A stretch of DNA of 64,000 nt from Allobrachymonas sp. (GTDB lineage: Bacteria; Pseudomonadota; Gammaproteobacteria; Burkholderiales; Burkholderiaceae_C), in NCBI GenBank assembly GCA_030529505.1, contig JAUMWT010000005.1, positions 1 through 64,000 of the forward strand, written 5' to 3'. Both the position numbers and the translations under genes were made by a program. Numbering within the stretch: the first letter of the stretch is position 1; every line of letters starts with the position of its first letter. The notes below the pieces were generated by a model. That model was given only the letters and a program-made list of their open reading frames with translations, had not been told where the DNA came from and made no database searches. Positions 43,438 to 53,836 of this stretch are shown in pieces.

Positions 43438-44454
43438 TTAGCGTGCCATCAAGGTCCGTTTGAAAAAGGCGGTCATCTGCGCGTTCCACTGTTTGTGTGC
43501 AGTGGCGCGGTCAAAGCCCGGTTCGTCCTGGGTGCAGATGGCTTTTTCCATGGCGGCCAGCGCGGGCGTGCAGGGATGAATAAAAGAATAGTGATTGGTT
43601 TGAGCGGGCGCGATCAGTTCCGGCTTGCTGGGCAGATTGCGCGCGAGTTGCCGCACGCTCTGGGGCGTGACGCCATCACCGCCGCGTTGCGATTGCCAGA
43701 CTTGCACAGGGCGACTGACGTGCTGCACGCTATGTGGCGTGGGGAAAAAGCTCAGCGGATCCACCAGTACCAGGGCCTGGATGCGCGGGTCGCGCACCAG
43801 CGCAGAGATATCAGTCGCATGAGTGGCGGCCTGGCGACAGATTTTCATTTTGGCATTGGGGCAGGGCAGTGGGCTGTTGGCAAAGTCGGGCGTGGCACCC
43901 GCCAGCACCAGGCCGGTATAGCCCCCGCGTGAAAAGCCCCAAAAACCAATGCGTCGCGCATCGATGCGTGGTGCTACGGGCGAGGTGTTGCCAAACAGAA
44001 AGTCGATCACGTGCTTGACGTGGGCGGGCCGCTGATACAGCGCAGCCAAGTCGTCGGATTGGCTCAGATCAAAAGCGTTGTCGCCCGGGTGGTTGAAGCT
44101 GGCGACGATGAAGCCCGCATCGGCCAGCGCTTCGGCCGTGTCGTGGTGGCCCAGCGCCGTGCCGCCGCGGCCGTGCGACATCACGATTAAAGGCAGTTTG
44201 TTATTGCCGGCAATGGGACAGCCCGGTTTGACCTTGAGCTGGAAGGGGCCAGCCGGTAGCGGCGATTGCACGGCTTGCGTGCAGGGCGTCCAGAGCGTGA
44301 CCTCCAAGGCCTTGTGCGGGCCAGCCGCCGGGAGGCTGACTTTTCTGAAGCCGGCCGCTTGAGCCGTGCCCGCCAGCAACGTCAGAGCTGCGGTGGCGAT
44401 GACGGTGATCCATTTGCAGGTAGCTTGTGAATGAAAGCGTGAATGCCAAGACAT
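43438..44454 (-). CDS. Exported alpha/beta hydrolase (dienelactone hydrolase-like)
   Basis: A 338-residue precursor with a signal peptide (hydrophobic core at 16-30, Ala-rich cleavage site about 34). The mature part is an alpha/beta hydrolase: LPLIVMSHGRGG forms the oxyanion region, the nucleophile elbow is GFSRGG (Ser 175), Asp 232 in LVDPLSF or Asp 260 may be the acid, and His 288 in QTNHYSF completes the triad. Five or more Cys in the mature chain suggest disulphides in the periplasm. The substrate is unknown. Convergent with the AraC gene; a remnant of a repeat end abuts its stop codon. Confidence 0.82.
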   Translation of the reverse strand: MSWHSRFHSQATCKWITVIATAALTLLAGTAQAAGFRKVSLPAAGPHKALEVTLWTPCTQAVQSPLPAGPFQLKVKPGCPIAGNNKLPLIVMSHGRGGTALGHHDTAEALADAGFIVASFNHPGDNAFDLSQSDDLAALYQRPAHVKHVIDFLFGNTSPVAPRIDARRIGFWGFSRGGYTGLVLAGATPDFANSPLPCPNAKMKICRQAATHATDISALVRDPRIQALVLVDPLSFFPTPHSVQHVSRPVQVWQSQRGGDGVTPQSVRQLARNLPSKPELIAPAQTNHYSFIHPCTPALAAMEKAICTQDEPGFDRATAHKQWNAQMTAFFKRTLMAR

Positions 44455-44845
44455 GAGACTCTCCTTGAACGAGTGGATGAAGGAGCTTCAATTCTTGGCT
44501 GGCAGGCCTCAGGTGGCGACCTGAAACCGGCTGAAGCAGGTACTGAAACGTGATTCAGAACCTGTGCTTGGATATGTTGGAGCAAACAGCACGAAGGCTG
44601 CGGACGGTGTGCCGGGCAGGATGAACGCTAGAGGATGGTCGCGGCGCAGCACATGGCCTTGGAGTCGTTGCTGCCCTTCGCTGATGCCCGGTTGTTTGCT
44701 GCCTATTTTCGTTTTTACCCAGGATCGGCTGATGGGCTGGGGCATGCCTTGAGTGATCGTACGGCTTGTGCCTACGCCAATTGATGACGTGGTCTGGATG
44801 GCAAGTTCCGCACCGGGGGCCCGTGCACTTATCCCTTGAAGCGCA
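44455..44845. other. Intergenic stretch upstream of the hydrolase gene
   Basis: About 390 bases between the hydrolase gene start and the psd terminator. A 150-codon frame is open on the minus strand, but its product has no family look and no ribosome site. Nothing else is seen. Confidence 0.4.
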
Positions 44846-44874
44846 TGAAAAAAGCCGATGCGGTACATCGGCTG
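44846..44874 (-). terminator. Rho-independent terminator after psd
   Basis: On the minus strand an AGCCGATG/CATCGGCT stem with a five-base loop (arms 44853-44860 and 44866-44873) is followed by six T. It lies about 85 bases after the psd stop. Confidence 0.85.
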
Positions 44875-44957
44875 GGTGTGTTCGGGATTATTTGTACTGG
44901 GCTTGGGGGAGCACGCAGTGTAGCGGTCAAGGGGTGGACGTGCCAGCCCCACCCGTA

Positions 44958-45635
44958 TCAAACCCCTTCACTGTGCGGCAGTCGCTTGGGCGCAAGTTGT
45001 GCCAGCAGCGTGGTGGTGGCCGATACTTTGTCGCCGGGTGCGACCAAGGGTTTGGCATCGGGCGGCAGGTACACATCCACGCGCGAGCCGAAGCGGATGA
45101 AGCCGTAGCGCTGGCCGCGTTGCAGCACGTCGCCAGGTTGGACATAACACAGAATGCGCCGCGCAATCAGGCCAGCCACTTGCACCAGGGTAACGGTGGT
45201 GCCGTGGCTGTCAATCACCACGGCGTTGCGTTCGTTTTCGGTCGAGGCCTTGTCCAGATCTGCATTGATGAATTTGCCCGGAAAGTAGGTCACCTGCTGC
45301 ACCGTGCCCTGCACAGCCGCACGGTTGCTGTGCACGTTGAACACGTTCATGAACACGCTGATGAGCAGGGCATCGCGGTTGGCATAAGGGTCGCGCACGG
45401 GCTCGACCTTGACGATGCGGCCATCGGCCGGGCTGAGCACCACATCAGGCTGTTGGGGCACTTCGCGCGGCGGATCGCGGAAGAACTGCACCACGAACAG
45501 CAGAATCACCCAAAAGGGCAGCGCCCACCAAAAGCCCAGCCAGCCTTGCATGCCGATGGCCAGCAGCAGTGCAATGGCGATGAAGGGCCAGCCTTCGCGG
45601 GCGAGGATGGGGTGCGGGTAAGAAGATGAAGACAT
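44958..45635 (-). CDS. psd: Phosphatidylserine decarboxylase proenzyme
   Basis: Converts phosphatidylserine to phosphatidylethanolamine at the inner membrane using a pyruvoyl group. The 225-residue protein is of the short type: start [16 protein letters not shown], one or two hydrophobic segments at about 16-52, [24 protein letters not shown], and the self-cleavage site [11 protein letters not shown], where Ser 184 becomes the pyruvoyl of the alpha chain. The ATG at 45635 is chosen to match this family's usual start; an upstream ATG at 45680 would add 15 residues. It is transcribed alone and ends at a clear terminator. Confidence 0.93.
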   Translation of the reverse strand: MSSSSYPHPILAREGWPFIAIALLLAIGMQGWLGFWWALPFWVILLFVVQFFRDPPREVPQQPDVVLSPADGRIVKVEPVRDPYANRDALLISVFMNVFNVHSNRAAVQGTVQQVTYFPGKFINADLDKASTENERNAVVIDSHGTTVTLVQVAGLIARRILCYVQPGDVLQRGQRYGFIRFGSRVDVYLPPDAKPLVAPGDKVSATTTLLAQLAPKRLPHSEGV

Positions 45636-45953
45636 GTCGAGCAGAGCCTGAATCGTGAAAACAGCACCGTATTGTGGCATGGCGTGTGCCGATCAGGTGT
45701 TGAAGTGGGCTTGCTGCATGAAAGGCAAGCAGCAATGGCCAGACAGGGCTGCTTGCGGTGTTGCATGCGCTGTTTGAATGGCTGGGCTGCTGCATTGTGT
45801 GGTCGGCCTATCGGCCAGTGATATGCGGTGCGGCGCAGGGCCTTGGTATAGGCGCAGGTGGCGCAGACTGGCGTGCGCCAACGGAGCGTCGTTTGGCCGC
45901 GAGGAGTGGCGCGAAGATTTTGCGTGTGAAGGCGACGCATTGACAAGACGGTG
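45636..45953. other. Intergenic stretch between psd and the Ada-like gene
   Basis: About 320 bases. Both flanking genes are on the minus strand, so it should hold the psd promoter. No further feature is recognised. Confidence 0.4.
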
Positions 45954-46850
45954 TCATGCATCCTCTTTGACCTGGTTGTGGGCAGAAAGCTCTTGCGCCA
46001 GCAGCGCCAGCTTGCGCCCGCGCTGCCAGCGGTATTGGCCGATGACGCCGCTGTCGCGGATGACGCGGTGGCAAGGAATGAGCACCGCCACCGGGTTGCG
46101 GCCAACGGCCGTGCCGACGGCTCGCGTGGCGCTGGGCTGGCCAATGGCGGCGGCAAGGTGGCCATAGCTTTGCAGGCAGCCCGGCGGGATGTGCAGCAGC
46201 GCCTGCCACACCTTCAGTTGAAAGGGCGTGCCTTTCAGGTGCAAGGGCAGGGGTGTGGTGGGTTTTTGTGCTGCGGTTTCTGTTGCGGTTTTTGCTGCGA
46301 ATGCGGCCAGTGCCCGCGCATGCAGCGGGTGGACGGCCGCGATGTGGGTGGCATGGGAGTATTCCCGCTGCAAATCGTGCAGGGCCGTGCTGTGATCATC
46401 GGCAAAGGCCAGCCAGCACAGGCCCTGGTCGGTGGCGGCCAGCAGCACCTCGCCCAAGGGCGTGGCAGCGAAGGTGTGGCGGATGGTGAGGTTGGCGCCG
46501 CCGCTTTTGTATGCGCCCGGGGTCATGCCTTCGATGGTGACGAACAAATCATGCAGCCTGCCGCTGCCGGAAAGACCTGCTTCCAGCGCAGCGTCTTGCA
46601 CGCTGCCTTGCTGTGCCAGCACGGCCTTGGCGTTTTCAAGGCTTAGGTGCTGCAGCATCTTCTTGGGGCTGATGCCGGCCAGCTGTTGAAACTGGCGCTG
46701 CAAGTGCGCGGGGCTGAGGTGGACCTGCGCAGCAATGGCCTCTAGCGAGGGCTGCTCGCGGGCGTGGTCGTAAAGGTATTCAATCGCAGCGGCAATGCGC
46801 TTGAAGGGCAGGGTTTGGGCAAGCGGGGGCTGTGAAGGCTGGGCACTCAT
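45954..46850 (-). CDS. Ada-like AraC regulator/O6-methylguanine-DNA methyltransferase
   Basis: A 298-residue fusion: an AraC-type helix-turn-helix in about residues 15-110 (LEAIAAQVHLSPAHLQRQFQ, then LEAGLSGSGRLHDLF), and a C-terminal methyltransferase with the acceptor Cys in LIPCHRVIRDSG. This is the Ada layout without the N-terminal zinc domain that repairs phosphotriesters and switches Ada on. It may therefore repair O6-methylguanine but sense damage differently. The ATG at 46850 is used; an in-frame TTG at 46877 gives a longer form. It lies alone between psd and a degenerate miniature element. Confidence 0.85.
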   Translation of the reverse strand: MSAQPSQPPLAQTLPFKRIAAAIEYLYDHAREQPSLEAIAAQVHLSPAHLQRQFQQLAGISPKKMLQHLSLENAKAVLAQQGSVQDAALEAGLSGSGRLHDLFVTIEGMTPGAYKSGGANLTIRHTFAATPLGEVLLAATDQGLCWLAFADDHSTALHDLQREYSHATHIAAVHPLHARALAAFAAKTATETAAQKPTTPLPLHLKGTPFQLKVWQALLHIPPGCLQSYGHLAAAIGQPSATRAVGTAVGRNPVAVLIPCHRVIRDSGVIGQYRWQRGRKLALLAQELSAHNQVKEDA

Positions 46851-46974
46851 GGGCGATGCAGATGGCAGGCGGGGCAAAGCGACATAAACGAAGCGTTTGG
46901 ACCTTGGCTCGGCATGGTAAAGCGCGTCCGCCCGCCAAGCGACCCGATTCTTGCGATTTTTGCTCTACCTTTTC

Positions 46975-47147
46975 ATCCATGCTTTCTCACGGGCGTTGAA
47001 GATGGAAGCGGGCGGTCTGCCGCGTTGCAAATCTTGCCCATAGCACGCATGGGCCATGCACTGCGCCACAGACAAGAATGTGCGCCTTGCATCCCATCCC
47101 GCTCCATCTCCAATTGCCTTGCGCTGTGCAATCGTGAGCAGCTCTTT
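46975..47147 (+). repeat. Degenerate miniature element (copy E)
   Basis: Shares the inner sequence of copies A and F (GTTGAAGATGGAAGCGG, GGCGGTCTGCCGCGTTGCA, GTGCGCCTTGCATCCCATCC) over about 170 bases, but both terminal repeats have decayed (TTTCTCACGGGCG at one end, AATCGTGAGCAGCTCTT at the other). Confidence 0.7.
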
Positions 47148-47194
47148 TGGCCCGGCCACATCCTCGCTCGCAGGCATATCTGCTTGTGCAAGCA

Positions 47195-47226
47195 CAAAAA
47201 ACCGACCGCTGTCGGGCGGTCGGTTG
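47195..47226 (-). terminator. Rho-independent terminator after catalase gene
   Basis: An ACCGACCG/CGGTCGGT stem (47201-47208 and 47217-47224) is followed on the minus strand by six T. It lies about 20 bases after the catalase stop codon. Confidence 0.88.
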
Positions 47227-47247
47227 GGTTTTGCAGCAAGCAGGGGC

Positions 47248-48777
47248 TTAGGCCTTGTAGTTGCTGAAGTCGATCAGGCCGGGTTGGCCCATGGCCGGGT
47301 CGGTTTTGTAGGCGGCCATGGCGTCGGCCACGGTCATGCCCAGGGCTTTGGCCACGCCCTCGCCGTAAGCGGGGTCGCAGGCGTAGCAATTGCGGATGTG
47401 GCGGTGCTTGATGAAATCGAGCGCATCGCCCATGCCGGCGGCGGTGTTTGTGAAGAGCAGCTCTTTTTGCTCGGCGCTCATCAGGTGGAAGAGGGCGCGC
47501 GGCTGGCTGAAGTAGTCGGCATCGTCCAGGCGATAGTCCCAGTGCGCGGCGTCGCCATTGATTTTGAGCGGCGGCTCGGCGTATTGCGCCTGCTGCTGCC
47601 ACTGGCTGAAGCTGTTGGGCTCGTAGTGCAGGGTGCTGCCGTAGTTGCCGTCCACGCGGCCCTGGCCGTCGCGTGCATTGCTGTGCACGGGGCAGCGCGG
47701 CGCGTTGACCGGAATCTGCTGGTGGTTCACACCCAGGCGGTAACGCTGCGCATCGGCGTAGTTGAAGAGGCGCGCTTGCAGCATGCGGTCGGGCGATACG
47801 CTGATGCCGGGCACCAGGTTGCTGGGCGCAAAAGCGGATTGCTCCACGTCCTGGAAGAAGTTTTCGGGGTTGCGGTTGAGTTCCATCACGCCCACTTCAA
47901 TCAGCGGATAGTCTTTCTTCGGCCAGACTTTGGTCAGGTCGAAGGGGTGGTAGGGCACTTTCTCGGCATCGGCCTCGGGCATGATTTGCACGTAGAGCTT
48001 CCAGCGAGGGAAGTCGCCTTGCTCGATCGATTCGTACAGATCGCGCTGGTGGCTTTCGCGGTCGTTGGCGATGATGGCGGCGGCCTCTTCGTTGCTGAGA
48101 TTCTTGATGCCCTGCTCGGTGCGGAAGTGGAATTTCACCCAGAAGCGTTCGTTCTGTGCATTGATGAAGCTGTAGGTGTGGCTGCCGTAGCCATGCATGT
48201 GGCGGTAGCTGGCGGGGATGCCGCGGTCGCTCATCACGATGGTGACTTGGTGCAGGGCCTCGGGCAGCAGGGTCCAGAAATCCCAGTTATTCGTGGCGCT
48301 CCGCATATTGGTGCGCGGATCGCGCTTGACGGCCTTGTTCAGGTCGGGGAATTTGAGCGGATCGCGCAAGAAGAACACGGGCGTGTTGTTGCCCACCATG
48401 TCCCAGTTGCCCTCTTCGGTGTAGAACTTGAGCGCAAAGCCGCGGATGTCGCGCTCGGCGTCGGCTGCGCCGCGTTCGCCTGCCACGGTGGTGAAGCGGG
48501 CAAACATTTCAGTCTTCTTGCCCACTTCGCTGAAGATTTTGGCGCGGGTGTATTTCGTGATGTCGTGCGTGACGGTGAAGGTGCCAAACGCGCCCGAACC
48601 CTTGGCATGCATGCGGCGCTCGGGGATGACTTCGCGCACGAAGTTGGCGAGCTTTTCGTTCAGCCACAGGTCTTGCGCCAGCAGCGGGCCGCGCGGGCCG
48701 GCCGTGAGGCTGTTCTGGTTGTCGACCACGGGTGCGCCATTGCTGCGGGTCAAATGAGTCACGGGACATTTGGACAT
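47248..48777 (-). CDS. katA: Monofunctional haem catalase
   Basis: Breaks hydrogen peroxide into water and oxygen. The 509-residue small-subunit catalase has the catalytic His in [14 protein letters not shown] (57), the catalytic Asn in [10 protein letters not shown] (130), and the haem-ligand Tyr in [14 protein letters not shown]. Length fits clade 3 enzymes. The ATG at 48777 has AAGGAG eight bases upstream, which fixes the start 11 codons after the first possible one. It has its own terminator and no visible neighbours in an operon. No OxyR site was recognised upstream with confidence. Confidence 0.95.
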   Translation of the reverse strand: MSKCPVTHLTRSNGAPVVDNQNSLTAGPRGPLLAQDLWLNEKLANFVREVIPERRMHAKGSGAFGTFTVTHDITKYTRAKIFSEVGKKTEMFARFTTVAGERGAADAERDIRGFALKFYTEEGNWDMVGNNTPVFFLRDPLKFPDLNKAVKRDPRTNMRSATNNWDFWTLLPEALHQVTIVMSDRGIPASYRHMHGYGSHTYSFINAQNERFWVKFHFRTEQGIKNLSNEEAAAIIANDRESHQRDLYESIEQGDFPRWKLYVQIMPEADAEKVPYHPFDLTKVWPKKDYPLIEVGVMELNRNPENFFQDVEQSAFAPSNLVPGISVSPDRMLQARLFNYADAQRYRLGVNHQQIPVNAPRCPVHSNARDGQGRVDGNYGSTLHYEPNSFSQWQQQAQYAEPPLKINGDAAHWDYRLDDADYFSQPRALFHLMSAEQKELLFTNTAAGMGDALDFIKHRHIRNCYACDPAYGEGVAKALGMTVADAMAAYKTDPAMGQPGLIDFSNYKA

Positions 48778-49037
48778 GGTTGTTGCTCCTTGGTTGGATA
48801 AAGACGGCATGCCGGGCCAGGTGCGCTGATCCTGCGCCAGCAGGCTGGAGAAATGCAGGCCAGAACAACACCGGATACCGTGCTGCCAGACTGCTGCGAA
48901 TTCTAGTTTTTTGTCGTCTTCATAGGGTGGAAAGGCCCGAATGCTTTACCAAAGCCAGTGGTTTTTAAGAAGTTTTTGCATGCTTTGATGCGCGGCCCTG
49001 AAGCAGGCGATAGGCCCAGGCGGCCATGTGGCGGGCT

Positions 49038-49451
49038 CTAGAAGAAGCGTTGCCCCACATCCCACAACACGCGGGCGAACACCGCAAGCAGGGCGGCGCA
49101 AATCACGAAGATGGCTGCCGACCCCAGGTCTTTGGCTTTTTTGATGGCGGGATGGATCTCGGGCGTGACGTGATCGCACAGCACTTCGATGGCGGTGTTG
49201 AGCGCCTCCACCGCCAGTAGCACCAGGGCCAGCACCAGCAGCAAGAGCGTGTGGGTATTGGGTAGCAGGGCGTGGATCAGGCCGGAGGCCACAATCAGCA
49301 GCAGCTCGCGCCGGGCGGCGCGTTCTTTGAACAGCACGGCCAGGCCATCCAGCGAATTGCAGGTGGCGCTGTAAAGCGTGCCGCCTTTGCGCGGGTGCGG
49401 TGCGGGCGGCTGGGGTTGCTGGTTAGTGGGGGCGGGGTGTTGTTCGGACAT
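49038..49451 (-). CDS. dgkA: Diacylglycerol kinase
   Basis: Integral membrane kinase that recycles diacylglycerol to phosphatidic acid. The 137-residue protein has a Pro-rich N-terminal tail of about 22 residues, three membrane segments and the family signature EALNTAIEVLCDHV followed by HPAIKKAKDLGSAAIF. It is slightly longer than the E. coli enzyme because of the tail. The start at 49451 has only a weak ribosome site. It stands alone between katA and lolA on the same strand. Confidence 0.9.
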   Translation of the reverse strand: MSEQHPAPTNQQPQPPAPHPRKGGTLYSATCNSLDGLAVLFKERAARRELLLIVASGLIHALLPNTHTLLLLVLALVLLAVEALNTAIEVLCDHVTPEIHPAIKKAKDLGSAAIFVICAALLAVFARVLWDVGQRFF

Positions 49452-49934
49452 AGGGATTGTTGTGGGGCGCTGTGTTGCGCGGCGGTTGGGGGATGAGGTT
49501 TTTTGCTGTTCGGCGATCAGCCGCAGGCGGGACGATTTGCCCGCTATTGTGAGGGGCCGCGCATGGCGGGCAGGGGGGCAGATTGTTGCAGCCCCAGCGT
49601 GTAGAGCGGGCATTGGGTGGTTGGCAAAGCCTTGCCCGTCACTGCCGCAGCCGTACACGCCCTGCGTTTGGGCACGCATTGCGCGCACGGCGCGCCGTGC
49701 CAAGCCTGCCTGTCAATTGCGCATGCATGCCCCGCATGCACATCCAGAATGCGCTTGCGCCCGCAGCAGGTGCGGGCGCAAGGGGTGAGTCAGCTGCTGG
49801 GGTTGGTGCTGGCTGGGTCGAGCCAAGCAGCCGCTCGTTCAAGCCGCTCAGCTTGGCAGATTGGCTTCAGCCGATTCAGGCTGGTCGCCTGGGGCCGGAC
49901 TCAAATCCACATCCAAGTCCAAGTCCAAACGGCT
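49452..49934. other. Intergenic stretch between dgkA and lolA
   Basis: About 480 GC-rich bases with no convincing gene, hairpin terminator or repeat. It should hold the dgkA promoter. Confidence 0.4.
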
Positions 49935-50597
49935 TCAGTTGCGGATCACATCCGCCCCGGCAGGTGGCGTGAACTGGAAGCTGTTTTTGGCCGCGCTGTT
50001 GCTGAAGGGGCCAAATTCCATCACCGAGCGTTGGCCGAAGCGGTCGATGATTTCAAGGCGGCGCAACTGGCCGCTGTCAAAGCCGATCATCACGTCTTTG
50101 ATTGAAGCGTCGGCCTGGCGCGGGGTGGCCTTGACCCATTCCAGCTTGTCTTTGACGGGGGCGTTTTCGAGCTGGAACTGTTTTTGCAGCGCCGCCACGC
50201 TGTTGCTCGATGCCACCAGCGCAGCGGGCGAGGCGTTGAGCGCCGCGGCCTGCGGGCGCTGGGTGACCTGGTTCAGGTCGGCGTCGTACATCCACAGGGT
50301 TTTGCCATCGGCCACGATGGTTTGCACAAAGGGCTTGGTGTAGTCGAAGCGGAATTGCTGCGGCCGGTTGAAGGCAAATTGCCCGTGGCTGGTTTTGGCC
50401 GGGCCGGGCTTGTTGGCATTGGTCACGGTCTGGGTGAAGCTGGCCGTGCCCGTGCGCATGGTTTTGAGGTGCTGATCCAGCGTGGCCAAGCCGTCGGCGT
50501 GTGCCAGGCCGTAGCAGGCCATGGTGGTGGCCAGAATGGCTGCAGCCTTGGCATGGCCCTTGGCCGCGAGCAAAGAGGCGGGAGTCCTGATCGTCAT
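49935..50597 (-). CDS. lolA: Outer membrane lipoprotein carrier protein LolA
   Basis: Periplasmic carrier that takes lipoproteins from the LolCDE complex to LolB. The 220-residue precursor has a signal peptide ending near AHA (residues 25-35) and the LolA fold pattern: LDQHLKTMRTGTASFTQTV, GQFAFNRPQQFRFDYTKPF, VADGKTLWMYDADLNQVT and the C-terminal FGPFSNSAAKNSFQFTPP. The ATG at 50597 is preferred because GGAAG lies about ten bases upstream. It lies downstream of ftsK on the same strand, the standard order in the group. Confidence 0.93.
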   Translation of the reverse strand: MTIRTPASLLAAKGHAKAAAILATTMACYGLAHADGLATLDQHLKTMRTGTASFTQTVTNANKPGPAKTSHGQFAFNRPQQFRFDYTKPFVQTIVADGKTLWMYDADLNQVTQRPQAAALNASPAALVASSNSVAALQKQFQLENAPVKDKLEWVKATPRQADASIKDVMIGFDSGQLRRLEIIDRFGQRSVMEFGPFSNSAAKNSFQFTPPAGADVIRN

Positions 50598-50734
50598 GGG
50601 CAATCGCTTCCTTTCAAACAAACACAATTTCTGCGCGCCGTTTTCATGGGCAAGAGGCGCATGGTTGGATGATGCAGGCTGGCCGATAGGCCGATGCGGG
50701 GCTGCCCGGAGCGGGCCTGGGCCCGTGTTGGCGC

Positions 50735-53185
50735 TCAGTCCTCCTGGCGCTGCGGCACCAGGATTTCCCGCTGGCCGTTGTGCCCCATGCCGCTGACCAT
50801 GCCGGCGTTTTCCATGTCCTCAAGCAGGCGCGCTGCGCGCTGGTAGCCGATGCGCAAATGCCGCTGCACCAGCGAGATGCTGGCTTTGCGATGCTTGAGC
50901 ACGACTTCCACCGCCTGGTCGTACATGGGGTCTTTTTCGCCGCCGCCAAGGCCGCCGAGCGCCGGGTCTGTAACATTTCCTTCGCCGTCCACGGTACCGC
51001 CTTCGAGCACGCCTTCGATGTAGTTCGGCTCGCCTTGCTCTTTGAGGAAAGAGACCACGCGGTGCACTTCCTCGTCGCTCACGAAAGCGCCGTGCACCCG
51101 CGTGGGCAGGCCGTGGCCGGCGGGCAGATAGAGCATGTCGCCCATGCCCAAGAGGGCTTCGGCGCCCATCTGGTCGAGAATGGTGCGGCTATCGACCTTG
51201 CTGGATACCTGAAAGGCAATGCGCGTGGGGATGTTGGCTTTGATCAGGCCGGTGATCACGTCCACGCTTGGGCGTTGCGTGGCCAGAATCAGGTGGATGC
51301 CCGCCGCGCGCGCCTTTTGCGCCAGGCGGGCGATCAGCTCTTCGATCTTTTTGCCCACTACCATCATCAGGTCGGCCAGCTCGTCGATCACGATCACGAT
51401 GTGCGGCAGGCGCTCCAGCGGCTCGGGCGATGCGGGCGTGAGGCTGAAGGGGTTGGGAATCAACTCTTCGCGCGCGCGCGCTTCTTCGATGCGGGCGTTG
51501 TAGCCCGCCAGATTGCGCACGCCGAGTTTGCTCATGAGGCGGTAGCGGCGCTCCATTTCGCCCACGCACCAGTTCAGGCCGTGTGCGGCTTGCTTCATGT
51601 CGGTCACCACGGGCGCCAGCAGATGCGGAATGCCTTCGTACACGCTCATTTCCAGCATCTTGGGGTCGATCATGAGCAGGCGCACTTCATCGGGGCTGGC
51701 CTTGTAGAGCAGGCTCAGAATCATGGCGTTGATGCCCACCGATTTGCCCGAGCCGGTGGTGCCTGCCACCAGCACGTGCGGCATGCGCGCCAGATCGGCC
51801 ACCACGGGCATGCCCACAATGTCTTTGCCCAGGCCCATGGTCAGCAGCGACTTGGCCTCGTGGTAAGCGGTGGAGCCGAGGATTTCGCTCAGGCGAATGG
51901 TTTGGCGGCGGGCGTTGGGCAGCTCCAGCGCCATGAGGTTTTTGCCCGGAATGGTCTCGATCACGCGGATGGACACCAGGCTGAGCGAGCGTGCCAAATC
52001 CTTGGCCAGGTTCACGATTTGCGAGCCTTTCACGCCGGTGTCGGGCTCGATTTCGTAGCGCGTGATCACCGGGCCTGGCATGGCCGCCATCACGCGCACC
52101 TGTACGCCAAAGTCCTTGAGTTTTTTCTCGATCAGGCGGCTGGTCATTTCCAGCGTGTCGCGGTCGATGCTTTCGGTATTGGCCGGTGCGGGGTCGAGCA
52201 AATGCACCTGCGGCAGTTTGCTGTCGTTGGGGTCTTGAAACAGCACTTGCTGGCGCTCGCGTGCCACGCGCGCGCTGGGCGCAGCCGCTGCGGCCGCGCG
52301 CGGCGGAGGATCTACCACCACGGGCACGGCAGGCTTTTCCTGATGCTGCTCCAATTCTTGCTGCACCACGGCCTCGCGCTGGCGGGCGGCTTCTTGCCCC
52401 ACGGCCAGGTCGTGGGCGATTTCGCGGCGCTCGCGTGCGGCGGTGAACCAGCCATCCACCCACGCACCCAGCGATTCGGCCACGCTCAACCAAGAAAAGC
52501 GAAACACCCACGACAGGCCCGCCAGCAGCAACACAATCGCCACCACGGCCGAGCCCGTAAAGCCCAGCCAGCGCAGGGCAGCTGGCCCTGCCAAAGCACC
52601 CATCACACCGCCTGCGCCATTGGGCAGGCGGGCGGGGTTGACATCGTAAAAGCGGCTCCATTCCAGCACGCAACTGGCCAGCAGCAGCACAAACAGCGCC
52701 ACACCCCACATGGCGCGGCTGCGCCACAGGCGGTTGATCCAGCCGGGGGCGCGGGCATCGCTGCGCCCTTCGTCTTGAATTGAGTTGCGGTTGTGCACGT
52801 GGTGGCTGGCCGAGCCGGGCAACAGCGCACCTTGCCGCGCATGCGCCCAAGTGCGCAGCAGCCGCAGCCAAGCCAATGCCAGCGCCAAGAACAGCAACCA
52901 CACGCTGCGACCCAGAAAGAACAGGCTGATGTCCGACACCCAAGCGCCCACGGGCCCCAGCCAGTTGGCGGGCAGATCGCGGTGGCCCGTGGTGCTCCAG
53001 GCCGGATCGGCCGGATGGTGGCTGAGCAGCGTCACCAGCCACAGCGCCAGCGTACCCAGCCCCAGCAGCAGCACGATCTCTTGGCTGAAGCGTTTGAGAA
53101 TGCGCACAAAAAGCGAAGGCTCGGCCGGCTTGGGTGCTGGGGCTTTGCCGGTGCGCAATAGATAAGGAGAGGCAGGTGTGCTCAT
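50735..53185 (-). CDS. ftsK: DNA translocase FtsK
   Basis: Septum-anchored translocase that moves chromosome ends and activates XerCD at dif. The 816-residue protein has about four membrane segments in residues 35-230, a linker, the RecA-like motor with Walker A GTTGSGKS at 475-482 and a DEL-type Walker B ([13 protein letters not shown]), and a C-terminal gamma winged helix that reads KOPS-type sequences ([20 protein letters not shown]). It is of the short-linker type compared with E. coli. It heads an ftsK-lolA pair. Confidence 0.95.
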   Translation of the reverse strand: MSTPASPYLLRTGKAPAPKPAEPSLFVRILKRFSQEIVLLLGLGTLALWLVTLLSHHPADPAWSTTGHRDLPANWLGPVGAWVSDISLFFLGRSVWLLFLALALAWLRLLRTWAHARQGALLPGSASHHVHNRNSIQDEGRSDARAPGWINRLWRSRAMWGVALFVLLLASCVLEWSRFYDVNPARLPNGAGGVMGALAGPAALRWLGFTGSAVVAIVLLLAGLSWVFRFSWLSVAESLGAWVDGWFTAARERREIAHDLAVGQEAARQREAVVQQELEQHQEKPAVPVVVDPPPRAAAAAAPSARVARERQQVLFQDPNDSKLPQVHLLDPAPANTESIDRDTLEMTSRLIEKKLKDFGVQVRVMAAMPGPVITRYEIEPDTGVKGSQIVNLAKDLARSLSLVSIRVIETIPGKNLMALELPNARRQTIRLSEILGSTAYHEAKSLLTMGLGKDIVGMPVVADLARMPHVLVAGTTGSGKSVGINAMILSLLYKASPDEVRLLMIDPKMLEMSVYEGIPHLLAPVVTDMKQAAHGLNWCVGEMERRYRLMSKLGVRNLAGYNARIEEARAREELIPNPFSLTPASPEPLERLPHIVIVIDELADLMMVVGKKIEELIARLAQKARAAGIHLILATQRPSVDVITGLIKANIPTRIAFQVSSKVDSRTILDQMGAEALLGMGDMLYLPAGHGLPTRVHGAFVSDEEVHRVVSFLKEQGEPNYIEGVLEGGTVDGEGNVTDPALGGLGGGEKDPMYDQAVEVVLKHRKASISLVQRHLRIGYQRAARLLEDMENAGMVSGMGHNGQREILVPQRQED

Positions 53186-53836
53186 GACTGGCGGGATGCA
53201 AAAAGATCAAGCGGCCAGAAAATGGCCCAAAGGCGCAAAAACGCGCCACCTCAGCAATGAATGCTGAAAACACTTTTGCATTGTGCCGCAACTGGGCATG
53301 AAAAAAGAGATTTTTTGAAACGGTGGGGCGGTACGCTGGATGAAAATGCCATTCACCAAAAAGCGCAAGGCATGCAGAAGGAGAGCCTTGCTGGCCTGTT
53401 CAGGTCTTTTTCAAGCGCATCAAGGCCAGAAGAGAGGGGTGATTGGCAAGAAAGTGCGGCCCGGCCTGTTAAAGAGATGTTGCCTGGGGATTTCTTCAAC
53501 GGCAGCGGCCGATTGTGATTTGTGATTGGCGTGGCGAAGAAAGCAAAAAAATGGTGAACTTTTTTCTGGGGGCGGCAAGATGGGCAACTTGGCGCGGGCC
53601 AAGGGCTGGAAGCGGCTTGTCTTGCGCCATCATGAGGTGGCGCAATTGACAGGGCCATAAACAACAAGGCCACAAACAGATTTTGGCAATACGGCTGTTC
53701 GGGCGCGAAATCCCTGCCTGCCTTGTGCCTTTGAGATGACCCGCCTTTCGCGCTGAAAAAAGCAGCCGCTTCATTGCCCCGGTGGTTCAAGCGTCTCCAG
53801 GGGGCATTGCCAGGGGCTTGCTATAAGAAGCCCGCT
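53186..53836. other. Long intergenic stretch between ftsK and the Crp-like gene
   Basis: About 650 bases with no recognisable gene. Several short frames lack ribosome sites and family features. It should contain the ftsK promoter. Composition is a little more AT-rich than the flanks. Confidence 0.45.

Noticed and set aside
44509..44961. 150-codon minus-strand frame between the hydrolase gene and psd
   Set aside because: It runs through the psd terminator, has no ribosome site and no recognisable domain.
50780..52783. 667-codon open frame antisense to ftsK
   Set aside because: Shadow of ftsK; composition and lack of motifs show it is not a gene.
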